From contig JAGBFY010000116.1 of NCBI GenBank assembly GCA_017936245.1, forward strand, positions 1-7,216: a DNA stretch of 7,216 bases, in the 5' to 3' direction. This document shows, one piece after another, positions 1 to 6,713 of this stretch. The translations under genes and the position numbers were made by a program. The notes under the pieces are model-generated. The model ran no database searches. It was not told where the DNA came from and was given only the letters and a program-made list of their open reading frames with translations. Numbering within the stretch: the stretch's first letter is position 1; every line of letters begins with the position of its first letter. Origin of the DNA: Kiritimatiellia bacterium. GTDB lineage: Bacteria > Verrucomicrobiota > Kiritimatiellia > RFP12 > UBA1067.

Positions 1-448
1 CAAGGAGCTGGTCGAGAAGCTCGGCCATCGTGCCCTTGCCCTTCGTCATCGGCTTGTTGTAGTTCGCAACGTCAGGAACGGTCTGCCCGTTCTCAAGATA
101 GTAGAGCTGACGGAGCTGGAGACGGACCTGGGAAGTATCCCACTTGAACGTCTCAAGATTGGCAGACTCGAGCTGAGCATTGTATTCTTCAAGAAGATTG
201 GACATTTCAGGCGAATCAATCTGACGCGCCTCGATAGGCGAAATATCCTTCTTCGCCTCAGGTGCAACCATCGAACGAGGGGCATCGGCCTTCTCGATCG
301 TGTTTGCGATCTTCACTATGTAATCCTCCAACATTCTGTTGCGGTCCCCCAGAAGTGCCCGCTTGTCAAACAGGCTCTTCTCGAACACCAACGCAGCGAC
401 CGCTGCGATGAGAATCAGATATACGACTAGGTGCAATGCTTTATTCAT
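1..448 (-). CDS. Membrane-anchored protein of unknown function (3' end beyond window)
   Basis: The first 149 residues are visible; the gene runs off the left edge. The start is ATG at 448, preceded by GGAGG at 455-459 with a 6-nt spacer. The N-terminus is short and then hydrophobic (about residues 7-22, LVVYLILIAAVAALVF), which reads as an uncleaved signal anchor. It is followed by a highly charged, probably helical stretch (about 23-55, rich in K/R/E/D), a Pro/Ala/Lys-containing linker (56-75) and a further mixed alpha-type region with LRQLYYLENG near residues 113-122. This suggests one membrane segment with the bulk of the protein on the far side of the membrane. I do not recognise the family and see no catalytic motif in the visible part. 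A promoter-like element at 470-498 suggests it is transcribed separately from pgsA upstream. The reading frame and RBS make the gene itself secure; its function is unknown. Confidence 0.85.
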   Translation of the reverse strand, partial: MNKALHLVVYLILIAAVAALVFEKSLFDKRALLGDRNRMLEDYIVKIANTIEKADAPRSMVAPEAKKDISPIEARQIDSPEMSNLLEEYNAQLESANLETFKWDTSQVRLQLRQLYYLENGQTVPDVANYNKPMTKGKGTMAELLDQLL

Positions 449-469
449 CTATTTCCTCCACAAATGAAT

Positions 470-498
470 AGGATACCCTAAAACGGTTTTGACTTCAA
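470..498 (-). promoter_or_regulatory. Putative sigma70-type promoter for the left-edge membrane protein gene
   Basis: On the minus strand there is a -35-like TTGAAG (493-498), a 17-nt spacer and a -10-like TATCCT (470-475). Each hexamer matches the consensus at 4 of 6 positions. It lies in the 106-nt gap after pgsA and just upstream of the RBS at 455-459, giving a leader of about 15-20 nt. The gap is AT-rich, so a chance match is possible. I see no convincing terminator in the same gap. Confidence 0.45.
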
Positions 499-554
499 GT
501 GAAAAAATAAACTTTTTGATTTTGTTATTTTCATTCCCGTAGCTGATTGCAGCG

Positions 555-1190
555 TCAATCACGTCCCAACGCTCTTTTGACGTATGGAAAATAAGACTTC
601 GTGTATACAATGAATGAGTAGAGATTCAAGAGAATCAGGAACCCTTCCACAGCAAGACACACGTTCAACCCAATCTCACTCGCACCCTGTGTCCAGTGAC
701 GATGGAATGCGAGATAGATGTAGATGAACCCGGCACAGGGGAACGATAGAGCCGTCCGGACTTTGCCAAGCCACATCGCTCCCACATCCGCATGGTACAT
801 CGTCGCCACCGACCGCAGAAACGTCACCCACTGGTCGCGCAATATCCACAACACCGTGAATACGAGAAGCGTAACGGCGTGAAAGGCGGACTCGCCCTGC
901 ACCGCAGCCAACCACACCAATGACGGAAACGCCACGATGAAGTAAACCTTGTCCATCAACGGATCCGCCATCTTCCCGAACTCCGACACGACCTCCCACC
1001 GGCGGGCAAGAAGTCCATCGAACAGGTCGGAGAATCCGGCCATCCCGGCAGCAACGCATGCCGCAAACGGATAGACGAGAGAATCGCTGAAGTTACCGGC
1101 TATCGCAAGCGCCAGATATATGAATATCAGGGGGACACGCGAAAACGTAAGCGCATTTACAAAAAGTCTCTTTGCGGATTTAGTGCTCAT
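555..1190 (-). CDS. pgsA: CDP-alcohol phosphatidyltransferase, PgsA type (phosphatidylglycerophosphate synthase)
   Basis: A 211-aa integral membrane enzyme that probably joins CDP-diacylglycerol and glycerol-3-phosphate to give phosphatidylglycerophosphate and CMP at the inner membrane, the committed step to phosphatidylglycerol and cardiolipin. The complete family signature D-G-x2-A-R-x8-G-x3-D-x3-D is present: D58, G59, A62, R63, G72, D76 and D80. The Asp residues of this motif bind the divalent metals and substrate. PgsA-like features include an N-terminal NALTFSR at 12-18, RDQWVTFLR at 118-126 and a GKVRT block at 142-146. About six hydrophobic segments are visible: 19-32, 37-54, 82-98, 104-118, 147-162 and 174-197. 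The length is slightly above the usual 180-200 aa. The start ATG at 1190 lies 2 nt after the stop of the zinc-ribbon gene and has no strong Shine-Dalgarno at normal distance, so translation is probably coupled. Membership of the superfamily is very secure; glycerol-3-phosphate as acceptor is inferred from the PgsA-like blocks. Confidence 0.92.
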   Translation of the reverse strand: MSTKSAKRLFVNALTFSRVPLIFIYLALAIAGNFSDSLVYPFAACVAAGMAGFSDLFDGLLARRWEVVSEFGKMADPLMDKVYFIVAFPSLVWLAAVQGESAFHAVTLLVFTVLWILRDQWVTFLRSVATMYHADVGAMWLGKVRTALSFPCAGFIYIYLAFHRHWTQGASEIGLNVCLAVEGFLILLNLYSFIVYTKSYFPYVKRALGRD

Positions 1191-1192
1191 GA

Positions 1193-1555
1193 CTAAGCCT
1201 GAAGCATCTCCTGAAGCTCGCCAACCTTGGCGGCGAATGAATCCAGCCTCAACGACAGAGCCTCCGCACGCGCCTCGGCGCGCTGAAGAAGACGCCGCGT
1301 GGCAAACAACTGCTTGAGCAGCTCGCCTGCGTCAAGATCAAGATCGGAGATCTTCATGCCGTCCGGAATCGGAACAAGAACGGGTTCCTCGCATTCAGAG
1401 CACGTTATCTGCAGACCCGCACCCCTGTAGTCTATGCAGAGGTTATGCCCGCAGTGCGGACAGTCAAATACGATATCCGTATCCTGAATCTGAACATCCT
1501 GCCCGTCAGACGCGGACTCATTCTGATCGACTTCAACTTCTTCGTTATATTCCAT
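1193..1555 (-). CDS. Small zinc-ribbon protein with C-terminal coiled coil, function unknown
   Basis: A 120-aa protein. Residues 1-28 are acidic and probably disordered. Residues 29-62 form a compact zinc ribbon with two CxxC knuckles (C32/C35 in CPHC and C52/C55 in CSEC) separated by 16 residues and followed by a hydrophobic VLVPIP strand. Residues 70-118 are a Leu/Ala/Glu/Arg-rich heptad-like helix, probably a coiled coil. There is no signal peptide or membrane segment, so it should be cytoplasmic. The frame is open further upstream to 1750, but that would overlap queC heavily. ATG at 1555 has AAGGAG at 1563-1568 with a 7-nt spacer and a good promoter just upstream, so this start was chosen. 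It ends 2 nt before pgsA and is probably co-transcribed with it. The ribbon could bind nucleic acid, a protein partner or only structural zinc; nothing in the sequence decides this. Confidence 0.88.
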   Translation of the reverse strand: MEYNEEVEVDQNESASDGQDVQIQDTDIVFDCPHCGHNLCIDYRGAGLQITCSECEEPVLVPIPDGMKISDLDLDAGELLKQLFATRRLLQRAEARAEALSLRLDSFAAKVGELQEMLQA

Positions 1556-1562
1556 ACTCAAT

Positions 1563-1568
1563 CTCCTT
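1563..1568 (-). promoter_or_regulatory. Shine-Dalgarno deciding the zinc-ribbon protein start
   Basis: AAGGAG on the minus strand, 7 nt upstream of ATG at 1555. It supports the 120-aa form over the longer open frame that would run into queC. Confidence 0.75.
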
Positions 1569-1575
1569 GGCGCGT

Positions 1576-1604
1576 AGTATATAACAAACCCGACCCAATA
1601 GCAA
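1576..1604 (-). promoter_or_regulatory. Putative sigma70-type promoter for the zinc-ribbon/pgsA unit
   Basis: On the minus strand, TTGCTA (1599-1604) is followed by a 17-nt spacer and TATACT (1576-1581). The -10 matches TATAAT at 5 of 6 positions and the -35 matches TTGACA at 4 of 6. It sits in the 79-nt gap between queC and the zinc-ribbon gene. The expected start point near 1569-1570 would give a very short leader with the Shine-Dalgarno almost at its 5' end. This is the best promoter match noticed in the window and suggests this pair can be expressed independently of the efflux/queC operon. Confidence 0.6.
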
Positions 1605-1634
1605 GCCGACCGCCCCCGGCAAACTGCATCCGGA

Positions 1635-2288
1635 TCAACTCCTGCGGGATTTGAACTCCGAATAGCCACGGTTGCGAAGTTTGCAGGCGGGGCATTTTCT
1701 GCACCCGGCACCGGGAATGCCGTTGTAGCAAGTGAGCGTCTCGTTCTCAATCACATTAAGGATTCCAAGACGTTCCGCAAGCGCCCATTCATCCGATTTG
1801 GACATGTGCATGAACGGCGTCACAATCTTCACCGGCCATTCAAGCGCCAGACGGATCGTCTTCTGCTGAGAGCGGATGAACGCAGCACGGCAGTCGGGAT
1901 AACCCGAATAGTCCGCCTCCGACACGCCGGTATATATTTCAGTTGCGCCGATCTCCTTCGCCCAGACGGCCGCCGCAAGGAGGAAGAATGCGTTTCGGCC
2001 TTCAACGACAGTCGTCGGACAGCTTGCGCCTTTCTTTTTTTCGATTGGAGCATCCTTCGACATGAGCGCATTTGATGTGAGGTGACGGTAGAAATCCATC
2101 TTCACCACCTTGTGCAGTACGATGCCGAAGCGCTTTGCAAGACGTTTCGCGTATTTCGTCTCAAGCGAATGGCGCTGGCCGTACTCGAACGTTATCGCCG
2201 CCACCCTATCCGCGCCATATTTCCTTACCGCAAGGGCAAGGCACGTTGCGGAATCCTGTCCGCCCGACAACACAACGACCGCTTTCAT
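1635..2288 (-). CDS. queC: 7-cyano-7-deazaguanine synthase QueC
   Basis: Converts 7-carboxy-7-deazaguanine to 7-cyano-7-deazaguanine (preQ0) with ATP and ammonia in the cytoplasm; preQ0 feeds queuosine tRNA modification and other 7-deazapurine products. Numbering here is from the upstream ATG at 2291 (218 aa). The PP-loop SGGQDS is at 9-14, the family block SEADYSGYPDCR at 124-135, ETLTCYNG at 184-191, and the C-terminal zinc cluster is C188, C197, C200 and C203. Length is normal. Two adjacent ATGs exist, at 2291 and 2288. AAAGGAGG at 2296-2303 is 4 nt from the first and 7 nt from the second, so 2288 (217 aa, MKAVVVLSGG) is preferred. Either start overlaps the permease stop, indicating translational coupling. 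No other queuosine biosynthesis gene lies nearby. The usual TFVPGRN-type block reads TVVEGRN (94-100), a small departure from the familiar form. Confidence 0.96.
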   Translation of the reverse strand: MKAVVVLSGGQDSATCLALAVRKYGADRVAAITFEYGQRHSLETKYAKRLAKRFGIVLHKVVKMDFYRHLTSNALMSKDAPIEKKKGASCPTTVVEGRNAFFLLAAAVWAKEIGATEIYTGVSEADYSGYPDCRAAFIRSQQKTIRLALEWPVKIVTPFMHMSKSDEWALAERLGILNVIENETLTCYNGIPGAGCRKCPACKLRNRGYSEFKSRRS

Positions 2289-5200
2289 CATTCATCCTCC
2301 TTTATTCCGTAGATCAACGCATAGTTCACCGGAACGACAACCATCGTCATGATTGTGGCAAATGCAAGTCCACACATGATCGTGACCGCCATCGCTGCGT
2401 AGAATGCGTCAGCAACAAGCGGCATCATTCCGAGAATCGTAGTCAGAGACGCATTCAACACTGGACGCAGACGCGTAACTCCCGCCATGACCACCGCCTC
2501 GAACCGTCCTATTCCCGATGCAATCTGCGCATTGATCTCGTCTATGAGTACAATCGCGTTCTTTATCTGCATCCCAACCAGCGATAGAAGCCCCAGAAGC
2601 GCCATGAAGCCGAACGGTTGCCCGAACCCAAGCAGACCGGCGGTAACGCCGACCAGCACCAGCGGCAAAGTCATGAATATCACAATCGCCTGACGCAGGG
2701 AATTGAAAAGCGCGACGGTGATCAGAACCATTACAATCAGTATCGGCGGAATCTTTCCGGCAAGTCCCGCGTTGGCGTTTTGCGAACTTTCGTATTCACC
2801 ACCCCATTCATACACAAAACCCGTCGGCAGCTGACGTCCTATCGCCTCCAGCTTCGGCCTTATCCGCTTGAACGCCTCATTTGCCGTCTCCCCCGAAGTG
2901 TTGCACTTGACCGTGATGCACGGGAGACGGTTGCGCCGCTTGAATCGTGCCTCTTCAGACACATTGGCATATCCGGAAATCACCTGCGACAGCGGAACCG
3001 ACACGTTCAGCACATTCGACCACGCCCATGCGCTGTAGATAGAATCCGGATCGTTACGCTCCGAGTCAGGAGCCCGAAGCACAATCGGCAGGAACTCGTC
3101 CTTCTCCCAGTACGCACCGACTGTCACCCCTTCAACCGCGCAACGATACGCCTCTGCGACATCGGCTCGCGTCATGCCAAGTTTCCGAGAACGTTCCTCC
3201 GCAATCACCGGTTCAATCCTGTCGGTACGGTTGCGCCAGTCGCTCTGTATCTCCGTCAGACGCGGATCGTTTCGCATCACGGCAATCACCCGCTCCGCAT
3301 ATTCACGCAGCGTTCTTGGTTCCGGCCCCATAATGCGCATCTGTATCTTCTGCGCGTCACCGGGTCCAAGGACAAATCGCTGACAATAGACCATCGCATC
3401 GGGGACAAGCGTCTGCGCCATGTCATTCACCTGCGCCATCAGTCCTGATATCTGCCTATCGCTTTCGACGTCGACGAACATCACACCGTACGCGCTGTTT
3501 GCATCCTCAGGACCGTAGGTGAGCAGAAAACGCAGACCTCCGCATCCGGTGACATCTGTCACGCCCCTCACGCCTTCCAACTTCTTCAGTTCAGCGGAAA
3601 GCAGCCCCACGCGTTGCCTGGTCGCATGGATCGACGAACCTTCCGGCATCCAAAGATGCACCATGAACTGAGGTCGCGTGGAGTCGGGGAAGAAGTTCCT
3701 CTTGACCTCGCCGAAACCCAGCACGGCGGCGATGAACATCGCACCGAGCACCAACCACGTAAAGCCGCGGTTCCGGATGCACATCTCGAGAAAGCGGCGA
3801 TATACAAGAAAGAAGGCGCCGCCGTATGGATCAGGTTCAGTCTTCCCAGCGGACGGAGCAGCGGCAGTCCTTTTCCCTTTGAGATACCATGACGCCAAAA
3901 GCGGCGTAACGGTGATGGCCAGCAACCAGCTCATCAACAGCGAAAGCATCAGGACCAGAAACAGCGAACGGCAGTATTCTCCGGTCGAATCCTGCGATGC
4001 TCCAATCGGAGCGAAGGAAAGGATTGCTATCACCGTCGCTCCCAAAAGCGGCCACTGGGTCTGTCTGACGACATCGCACGCCGCCTTTTTGAGATCATCA
4101 CCTCTTTTGGCGGCTATCAGGACAGCCTCTGTTATTACGATGGCATTGTCCACCAACATTCCAAGCGCAATGATGAACGCCCCAAGGCTGATGCGTTCGA
4201 AGAGGATACCCATCATGTCCATCAGGAACACTGTCCCCAAAACGGTAAGCAACAGCACCGCACCGATAAGGACACCGCTCTTGAACCCCATTGTCAGCAG
4301 CAACACGGCAATGACGATCACGACCGATTCAATCAGGTTGACGACAAATCCGTTCACTGCGGCTTTGACGCTCTCCGTCTGATGCGAGATGCCCCCTATC
4401 TCAATCCCGATTGGAGTCTCAGGCAGAAGCTGCCGCACCCTTCTGTCGATGGAGTCGCCCATTGTTATAACATTGCCGCCCTTGGCGGTGGAGATGCCCA
4501 ATCCGATGGCAGGATGACCATTGTAGTGCACAAGACATGAAGGGTTCTCTTCGTAATCGCGTCGGATAGTCATTATATCCTTGAGCCTGACAGTTCCGGT
4601 CTTTCCTTCACCGTCGGCGACAGCCAAAATCAGATCTCCGTACTCTTTGACCGACTCGATCTTGCCGTGCGGATAGATCCTTATGTGCTTGTCGTCGACA
4701 CGTATGCGTCCTGCATCAGTCGCGAGGTTCTGTCCTGAAACGACATCACGTATCATCGCAGGCGTTATTCCCAGATTCGCCATTTTGGAACGCGATATCT
4801 CAAACGACACTATCTCCCTGACATCGCCGATCAGCTCTATCTTTGCGACATCATCACAAAGAAGCAGTTCGCGTTGAAGAAGCTTAGCGTGTTCCTTCAG
4901 CTCTGCATAGGTATATCCATCTCCATAGATTGCGTAATAGACGCCGTACACATCGCCGTAGTCGTCGCGCACCAACGGCTCACCGCACCCTTTGGGAAGC
5001 GAACCCTTTGCATCGTTGACCTTGCGGCGCAGCTCATCCCATATCTGAGGCAGATCGCTTTTCGAGTAGCGGTCCTCAATCTCAACAAGGATTATCGACT
5101 TACCTGGATACGAAGTGGAAGTCACACGCTTGAGCTGTCCAAGCTGCTGCACCGCGATCTCCAGCTTGTCGGTGACCTCTTCTGCTACCTCTACAGCAGT

Positions 5201-5362
5201 CGCACCCGGATATGAAGTGATGACCTGAGCGCTTTTGATGGTGAACTCAGGATCCTCAAGCCGCCCAAGCTTGAAGTAACTCATCGTCCCGGCCAATGCC
5301 AAGGCTACCGCCAACGAAATTGTGACGGTCGCTTTGCGAATGCATGATTCGGCGATGTTCAT
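2288..5362 (-). CDS. RND-family efflux permease (AcrB-like, HAE family)
   Basis: A 1024-aa inner-membrane, proton-motive drug/solute exporter expected to work as a trimer with the adaptor encoded just upstream. The classic RND plan is visible: TM1 about 10-30, a large periplasmic loop about 31-335, TM2-TM6 about 341-494, TM7 about 535-553, a second periplasmic loop about 554-868, and TM8-TM12 about 871-1018. TM4 carries GMLVDNAIV with D405-N406 where AcrB has D407-D408. TM10 keeps the relay lysine K934 in IKNAIVL, and TM11 keeps RLRPVL (964-969). The frame also allows GTG at 5365, but ATG at 5362 has GGGAG at 5369-5373 with a 6-nt spacer and is preferred. The gene begins directly after the adaptor stop and ends overlapping queC. 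Substrate cannot be told from sequence. There is no CusA-type metal signature that I can see. No outer-membrane channel gene is in the window. Confidence 0.95.
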   Translation of the reverse strand: MNIAESCIRKATVTISLAVALALAGTMSYFKLGRLEDPEFTIKSAQVITSYPGATAVEVAEEVTDKLEIAVQQLGQLKRVTSTSYPGKSIILVEIEDRYSKSDLPQIWDELRRKVNDAKGSLPKGCGEPLVRDDYGDVYGVYYAIYGDGYTYAELKEHAKLLQRELLLCDDVAKIELIGDVREIVSFEISRSKMANLGITPAMIRDVVSGQNLATDAGRIRVDDKHIRIYPHGKIESVKEYGDLILAVADGEGKTGTVRLKDIMTIRRDYEENPSCLVHYNGHPAIGLGISTAKGGNVITMGDSIDRRVRQLLPETPIGIEIGGISHQTESVKAAVNGFVVNLIESVVIVIAVLLLTMGFKSGVLIGAVLLLTVLGTVFLMDMMGILFERISLGAFIIALGMLVDNAIVITEAVLIAAKRGDDLKKAACDVVRQTQWPLLGATVIAILSFAPIGASQDSTGEYCRSLFLVLMLSLLMSWLLAITVTPLLASWYLKGKRTAAAPSAGKTEPDPYGGAFFLVYRRFLEMCIRNRGFTWLVLGAMFIAAVLGFGEVKRNFFPDSTRPQFMVHLWMPEGSSIHATRQRVGLLSAELKKLEGVRGVTDVTGCGGLRFLLTYGPEDANSAYGVMFVDVESDRQISGLMAQVNDMAQTLVPDAMVYCQRFVLGPGDAQKIQMRIMGPEPRTLREYAERVIAVMRNDPRLTEIQSDWRNRTDRIEPVIAEERSRKLGMTRADVAEAYRCAVEGVTVGAYWEKDEFLPIVLRAPDSERNDPDSIYSAWAWSNVLNVSVPLSQVISGYANVSEEARFKRRNRLPCITVKCNTSGETANEAFKRIRPKLEAIGRQLPTGFVYEWGGEYESSQNANAGLAGKIPPILIVMVLITVALFNSLRQAIVIFMTLPLVLVGVTAGLLGFGQPFGFMALLGLLSLVGMQIKNAIVLIDEINAQIASGIGRFEAVVMAGVTRLRPVLNASLTTILGMMPLVADAFYAAMAVTIMCGLAFATIMTMVVVPVNYALIYGIKEDE
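2296..2303 (-). promoter_or_regulatory. Shine-Dalgarno for queC, inside the end of the permease gene
   Basis: AAAGGAGG on the minus strand encodes part of the last permease codons (Lys-Glu-Asp) and also serves queC. Its spacing is 4 nt to ATG 2291 and 7 nt to ATG 2288, which favours the second. Ribosomes finishing the permease end directly on the queC start. Confidence 0.75.
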
Positions 5363-5365
5363 CAC

Positions 5366-6466
5366 TTACTCCCTGTAGAGTACGACCTTGCGGCCTTCGG
5401 AAAGGATGTTGATTCCTGCAGAAGCGATCCTGTCTCCGTCCGCAAGACCTTCGACGACTTCTATCTGCGTCCCAACCCTCCTGCCGAGCTTTACCATACG
5501 CCTCTTGACCGTAAACTCCCCTTCCTTGCCGGACGGCTCAAGCTTCCACACGAACGCACCTCCGTCTGCGGCATTGCCGACTGAGTCGGACGACACCCAC
5601 GGTTTTGCGCCGGCAGAAGGCATGTCGCAGCCTTCGACCGTTAAGGTTGCGGACATTCCTGGCAGGAGACGCAACCGTTCAGGACGCTTCATCGCAAAAG
5701 TTGCGGTGTATGTCTGAGTACGGGTGTCTGCATGCGCCTTGAACTCACGCGAATGCGGCTCATATTTCATCTCCGGCAGCGAATCGAAGGTAATGTAATG
5801 CCTACGGCTCTTGAACGGCGTGTTTAGTCCATCAATCACAAGCGACTCCGGGAGTGACACATCAATCTTTACTGTATCAATATTCTGCAGCGTCAGTATC
5901 TTCTGACCCGCCTCAACAGTATCGTATGTCGAAGGATACGTATCCGCTATCCAACCATCATAGGGGGCTTTCAGCACAGCATCCTCTACTGCCTTTTCGG
6001 CTATCCGCAGCTCAGCCTCCGCCCGGATACGATTAGCCGTCGCGACCGATATCTGCTCCTGAGAGACAGCTCCAGCATGCTTCTTGGCGGCGGTGATGTT
6101 ACGCTGTTCGGTCAGGCGCGCCTGTTCGGCTGCGGCCTTCGCCTTGTTCAGGTCCTGCATGAAGTCGTGAGTATCCAAAACGGCAAGCACATCACCTTTC
6201 TTCACTTTCTGTCCGCTGCCAGCCGGGAAGTTCACGAGCCGTCCGGAGACTTCGAACGCAAGATCCACACTGTCATTTGCACGGACAATTCCGGGATAGC
6301 TCAAGCGGGGAATCTTGATCGCGGTGCTTACAACTTCGCTACGGAGCGGACGCACCGGCTGCGGTTCACCGAAACCTTTTTCCCCGGAGACGGGAAGCAG
6401 CCAGATTGCGGATATCGCCCCAACCAGAATCACGCATCCAGCAGTTTTGACGAATAACGATTTCAT
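5366..6466 (-). CDS. RND efflux periplasmic adaptor (membrane-fusion protein, HlyD/AcrA type)
   Basis: A 366-aa adaptor that bridges the RND permease to an outer-membrane channel. Residues 8-25 form an N-terminal hydrophobic segment that may be a signal peptide or an uncleaved anchor. The first half of the lipoyl domain is at about 68-98 (EVSGRL ... KKGDVLAVLD), an Ala/Glu/Arg-rich alpha-helical hairpin is at about 101-163, and the second lipoyl half is at 164-195 (LKAPYDGWI). A beta-barrel region follows to about 278, with the conserved LLPGMSATLTV at 267-277. The membrane-proximal domain at about 300-366 has EVVEGLADGDRI at 336-347. ATG 6466 has AAAGGAGG at 6472-6479 with a 5-nt spacer. The stop at 5366 abuts the permease gene, so the two are clearly one operon. 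Length is typical of short AcrA-type adaptors. Confidence 0.95.
   Translation of the reverse strand: MKSLFVKTAGCVILVGAISAIWLLPVSGEKGFGEPQPVRPLRSEVVSTAIKIPRLSYPGIVRANDSVDLAFEVSGRLVNFPAGSGQKVKKGDVLAVLDTHDFMQDLNKAKAAAEQARLTEQRNITAAKKHAGAVSQEQISVATANRIRAEAELRIAEKAVEDAVLKAPYDGWIADTYPSTYDTVEAGQKILTLQNIDTVKIDVSLPESLVIDGLNTPFKSRRHYITFDSLPEMKYEPHSREFKAHADTRTQTYTATFAMKRPERLRLLPGMSATLTVEGCDMPSAGAKPWVSSDSVGNAADGGAFVWKLEPSGKEGEFTVKRRMVKLGRRVGTQIEVVEGLADGDRIASAGINILSEGRKVVLYRE
5369..5373 (-). promoter_or_regulatory. Shine-Dalgarno deciding the permease start
   Basis: GGGAG on the minus strand, within the last codons of the adaptor gene. It is 6 nt from ATG 5362 but only 3 nt from the alternative GTG 5365, so the ATG is favoured. 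Confidence 0.65.
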
Positions 6467-6492
6467 GAGAGCCTCCTTTCTCTTTCATGAGA
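6461..6492. repeat. 10-bp direct repeat spanning the adaptor start codon
   Basis: TTTCATGAGA occurs at 6461-6470 and again at 6483-6492, exactly 22 bp apart. On the minus strand each copy contains an ATG followed by AAA; the inner copy holds the adaptor start. The outer ATG (6488) is out of frame with the gene and has no Shine-Dalgarno, whereas AAAGGAGG lies between the copies. Confidence 0.6.
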
Positions 6493-6496
6493 CGCA

Positions 6497-6525
6497 TCTA
6501 TAGAGCAACTCGCTCCTTGATGCAA
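6497..6525 (-). promoter_or_regulatory. Weak promoter candidate for the efflux/queC operon
   Basis: On the minus strand, TTGCAT (6520-6525) is followed by a 17-nt spacer and TATAGA (6497-6502). The -10 matches consensus at 4 of 6 positions and the -35 at only 3 of 6. Position is reasonable, about 30 nt upstream of the adaptor start. Other partial matches exist further upstream, so this is only a candidate. Confidence 0.3.
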
Positions 6526-6577
6526 ACTATATGTTGTTTTTGCCGATAGTGTACCATTTGCTGCAACAATATTCCAC

Positions 6578-6589
6578 GAAAAGCTTTTC
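6578..6589. repeat. Perfect 12-bp palindrome upstream of the efflux operon
   Basis: GAAAAGCTTTTC is a perfect inverted repeat without a loop, about 110 bp upstream of the adaptor start. It is too tight to be a terminator hairpin. It could be an operator half-site pair for a dimeric repressor, but no regulator gene is present and the AT-rich surroundings make chance plausible. Confidence 0.3.
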
Positions 6590-6648
6590 TTTTTGCAACG
6601 CCTCATTCTTTGGCCCCCAAAAGCACTTGCAAAAACTCATGCGCAGCT

Positions 6649-6670
6649 GGCAGGGTCACGCGTCCCTGCC
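6649..6670. repeat. Inverted repeat, 7-bp GC-rich stem with 8-nt loop
   Basis: GGCAGGG (6649-6655) pairs perfectly with CCCTGCC (6664-6670); the loop holds ACGCGT. Neither strand has a run of T after the stem, so it is not a standard rho-independent terminator. It may belong to a dispersed palindromic repeat family. A second small palindrome, GCACGTGC, is at 6678-6685. Confidence 0.5.
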
Positions 6671-6713
6671 GACTTCTGCACGTGCCTCCATAATATAAAA
6701 TGTCGCAGACGCT

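Noticed and set aside
1605..1634. Terminator after queC
   Set aside because: A short GCCG/CGGC pairing is present in the GC-rich stretch, but the stem is only 4 bp and no T-run follows.
1556..1750. N-terminal extension of the zinc-ribbon frame up to 1750
   Set aside because: It would overlap queC by over 110 bp and runs across a good promoter and Shine-Dalgarno. The extra residues have no domain character.
2618..3448. 276-codon open frame on the plus strand
   Set aside because: It is entirely antisense to the RND permease, whose residues and motifs are fully conserved. The composition (many R, H, P) is typical of a shadow frame, and there is no ribosome-binding site.
3678..4382. 234-codon open frame on the plus strand
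   Set aside because: It is antisense to the TM2-TM6 region of the permease. It is rich in Ser/Thr/Ile/Pro as expected from reverse-reading membrane codons and shows no recognisable motif.
6434..6439. Lipobox cysteine making the adaptor a lipoprotein
   Set aside because: Cys11 follows only ten residues (TAGC, with Thr at -3) and precedes rather than follows the hydrophobic segment, so it does not fit a lipoprotein signal.
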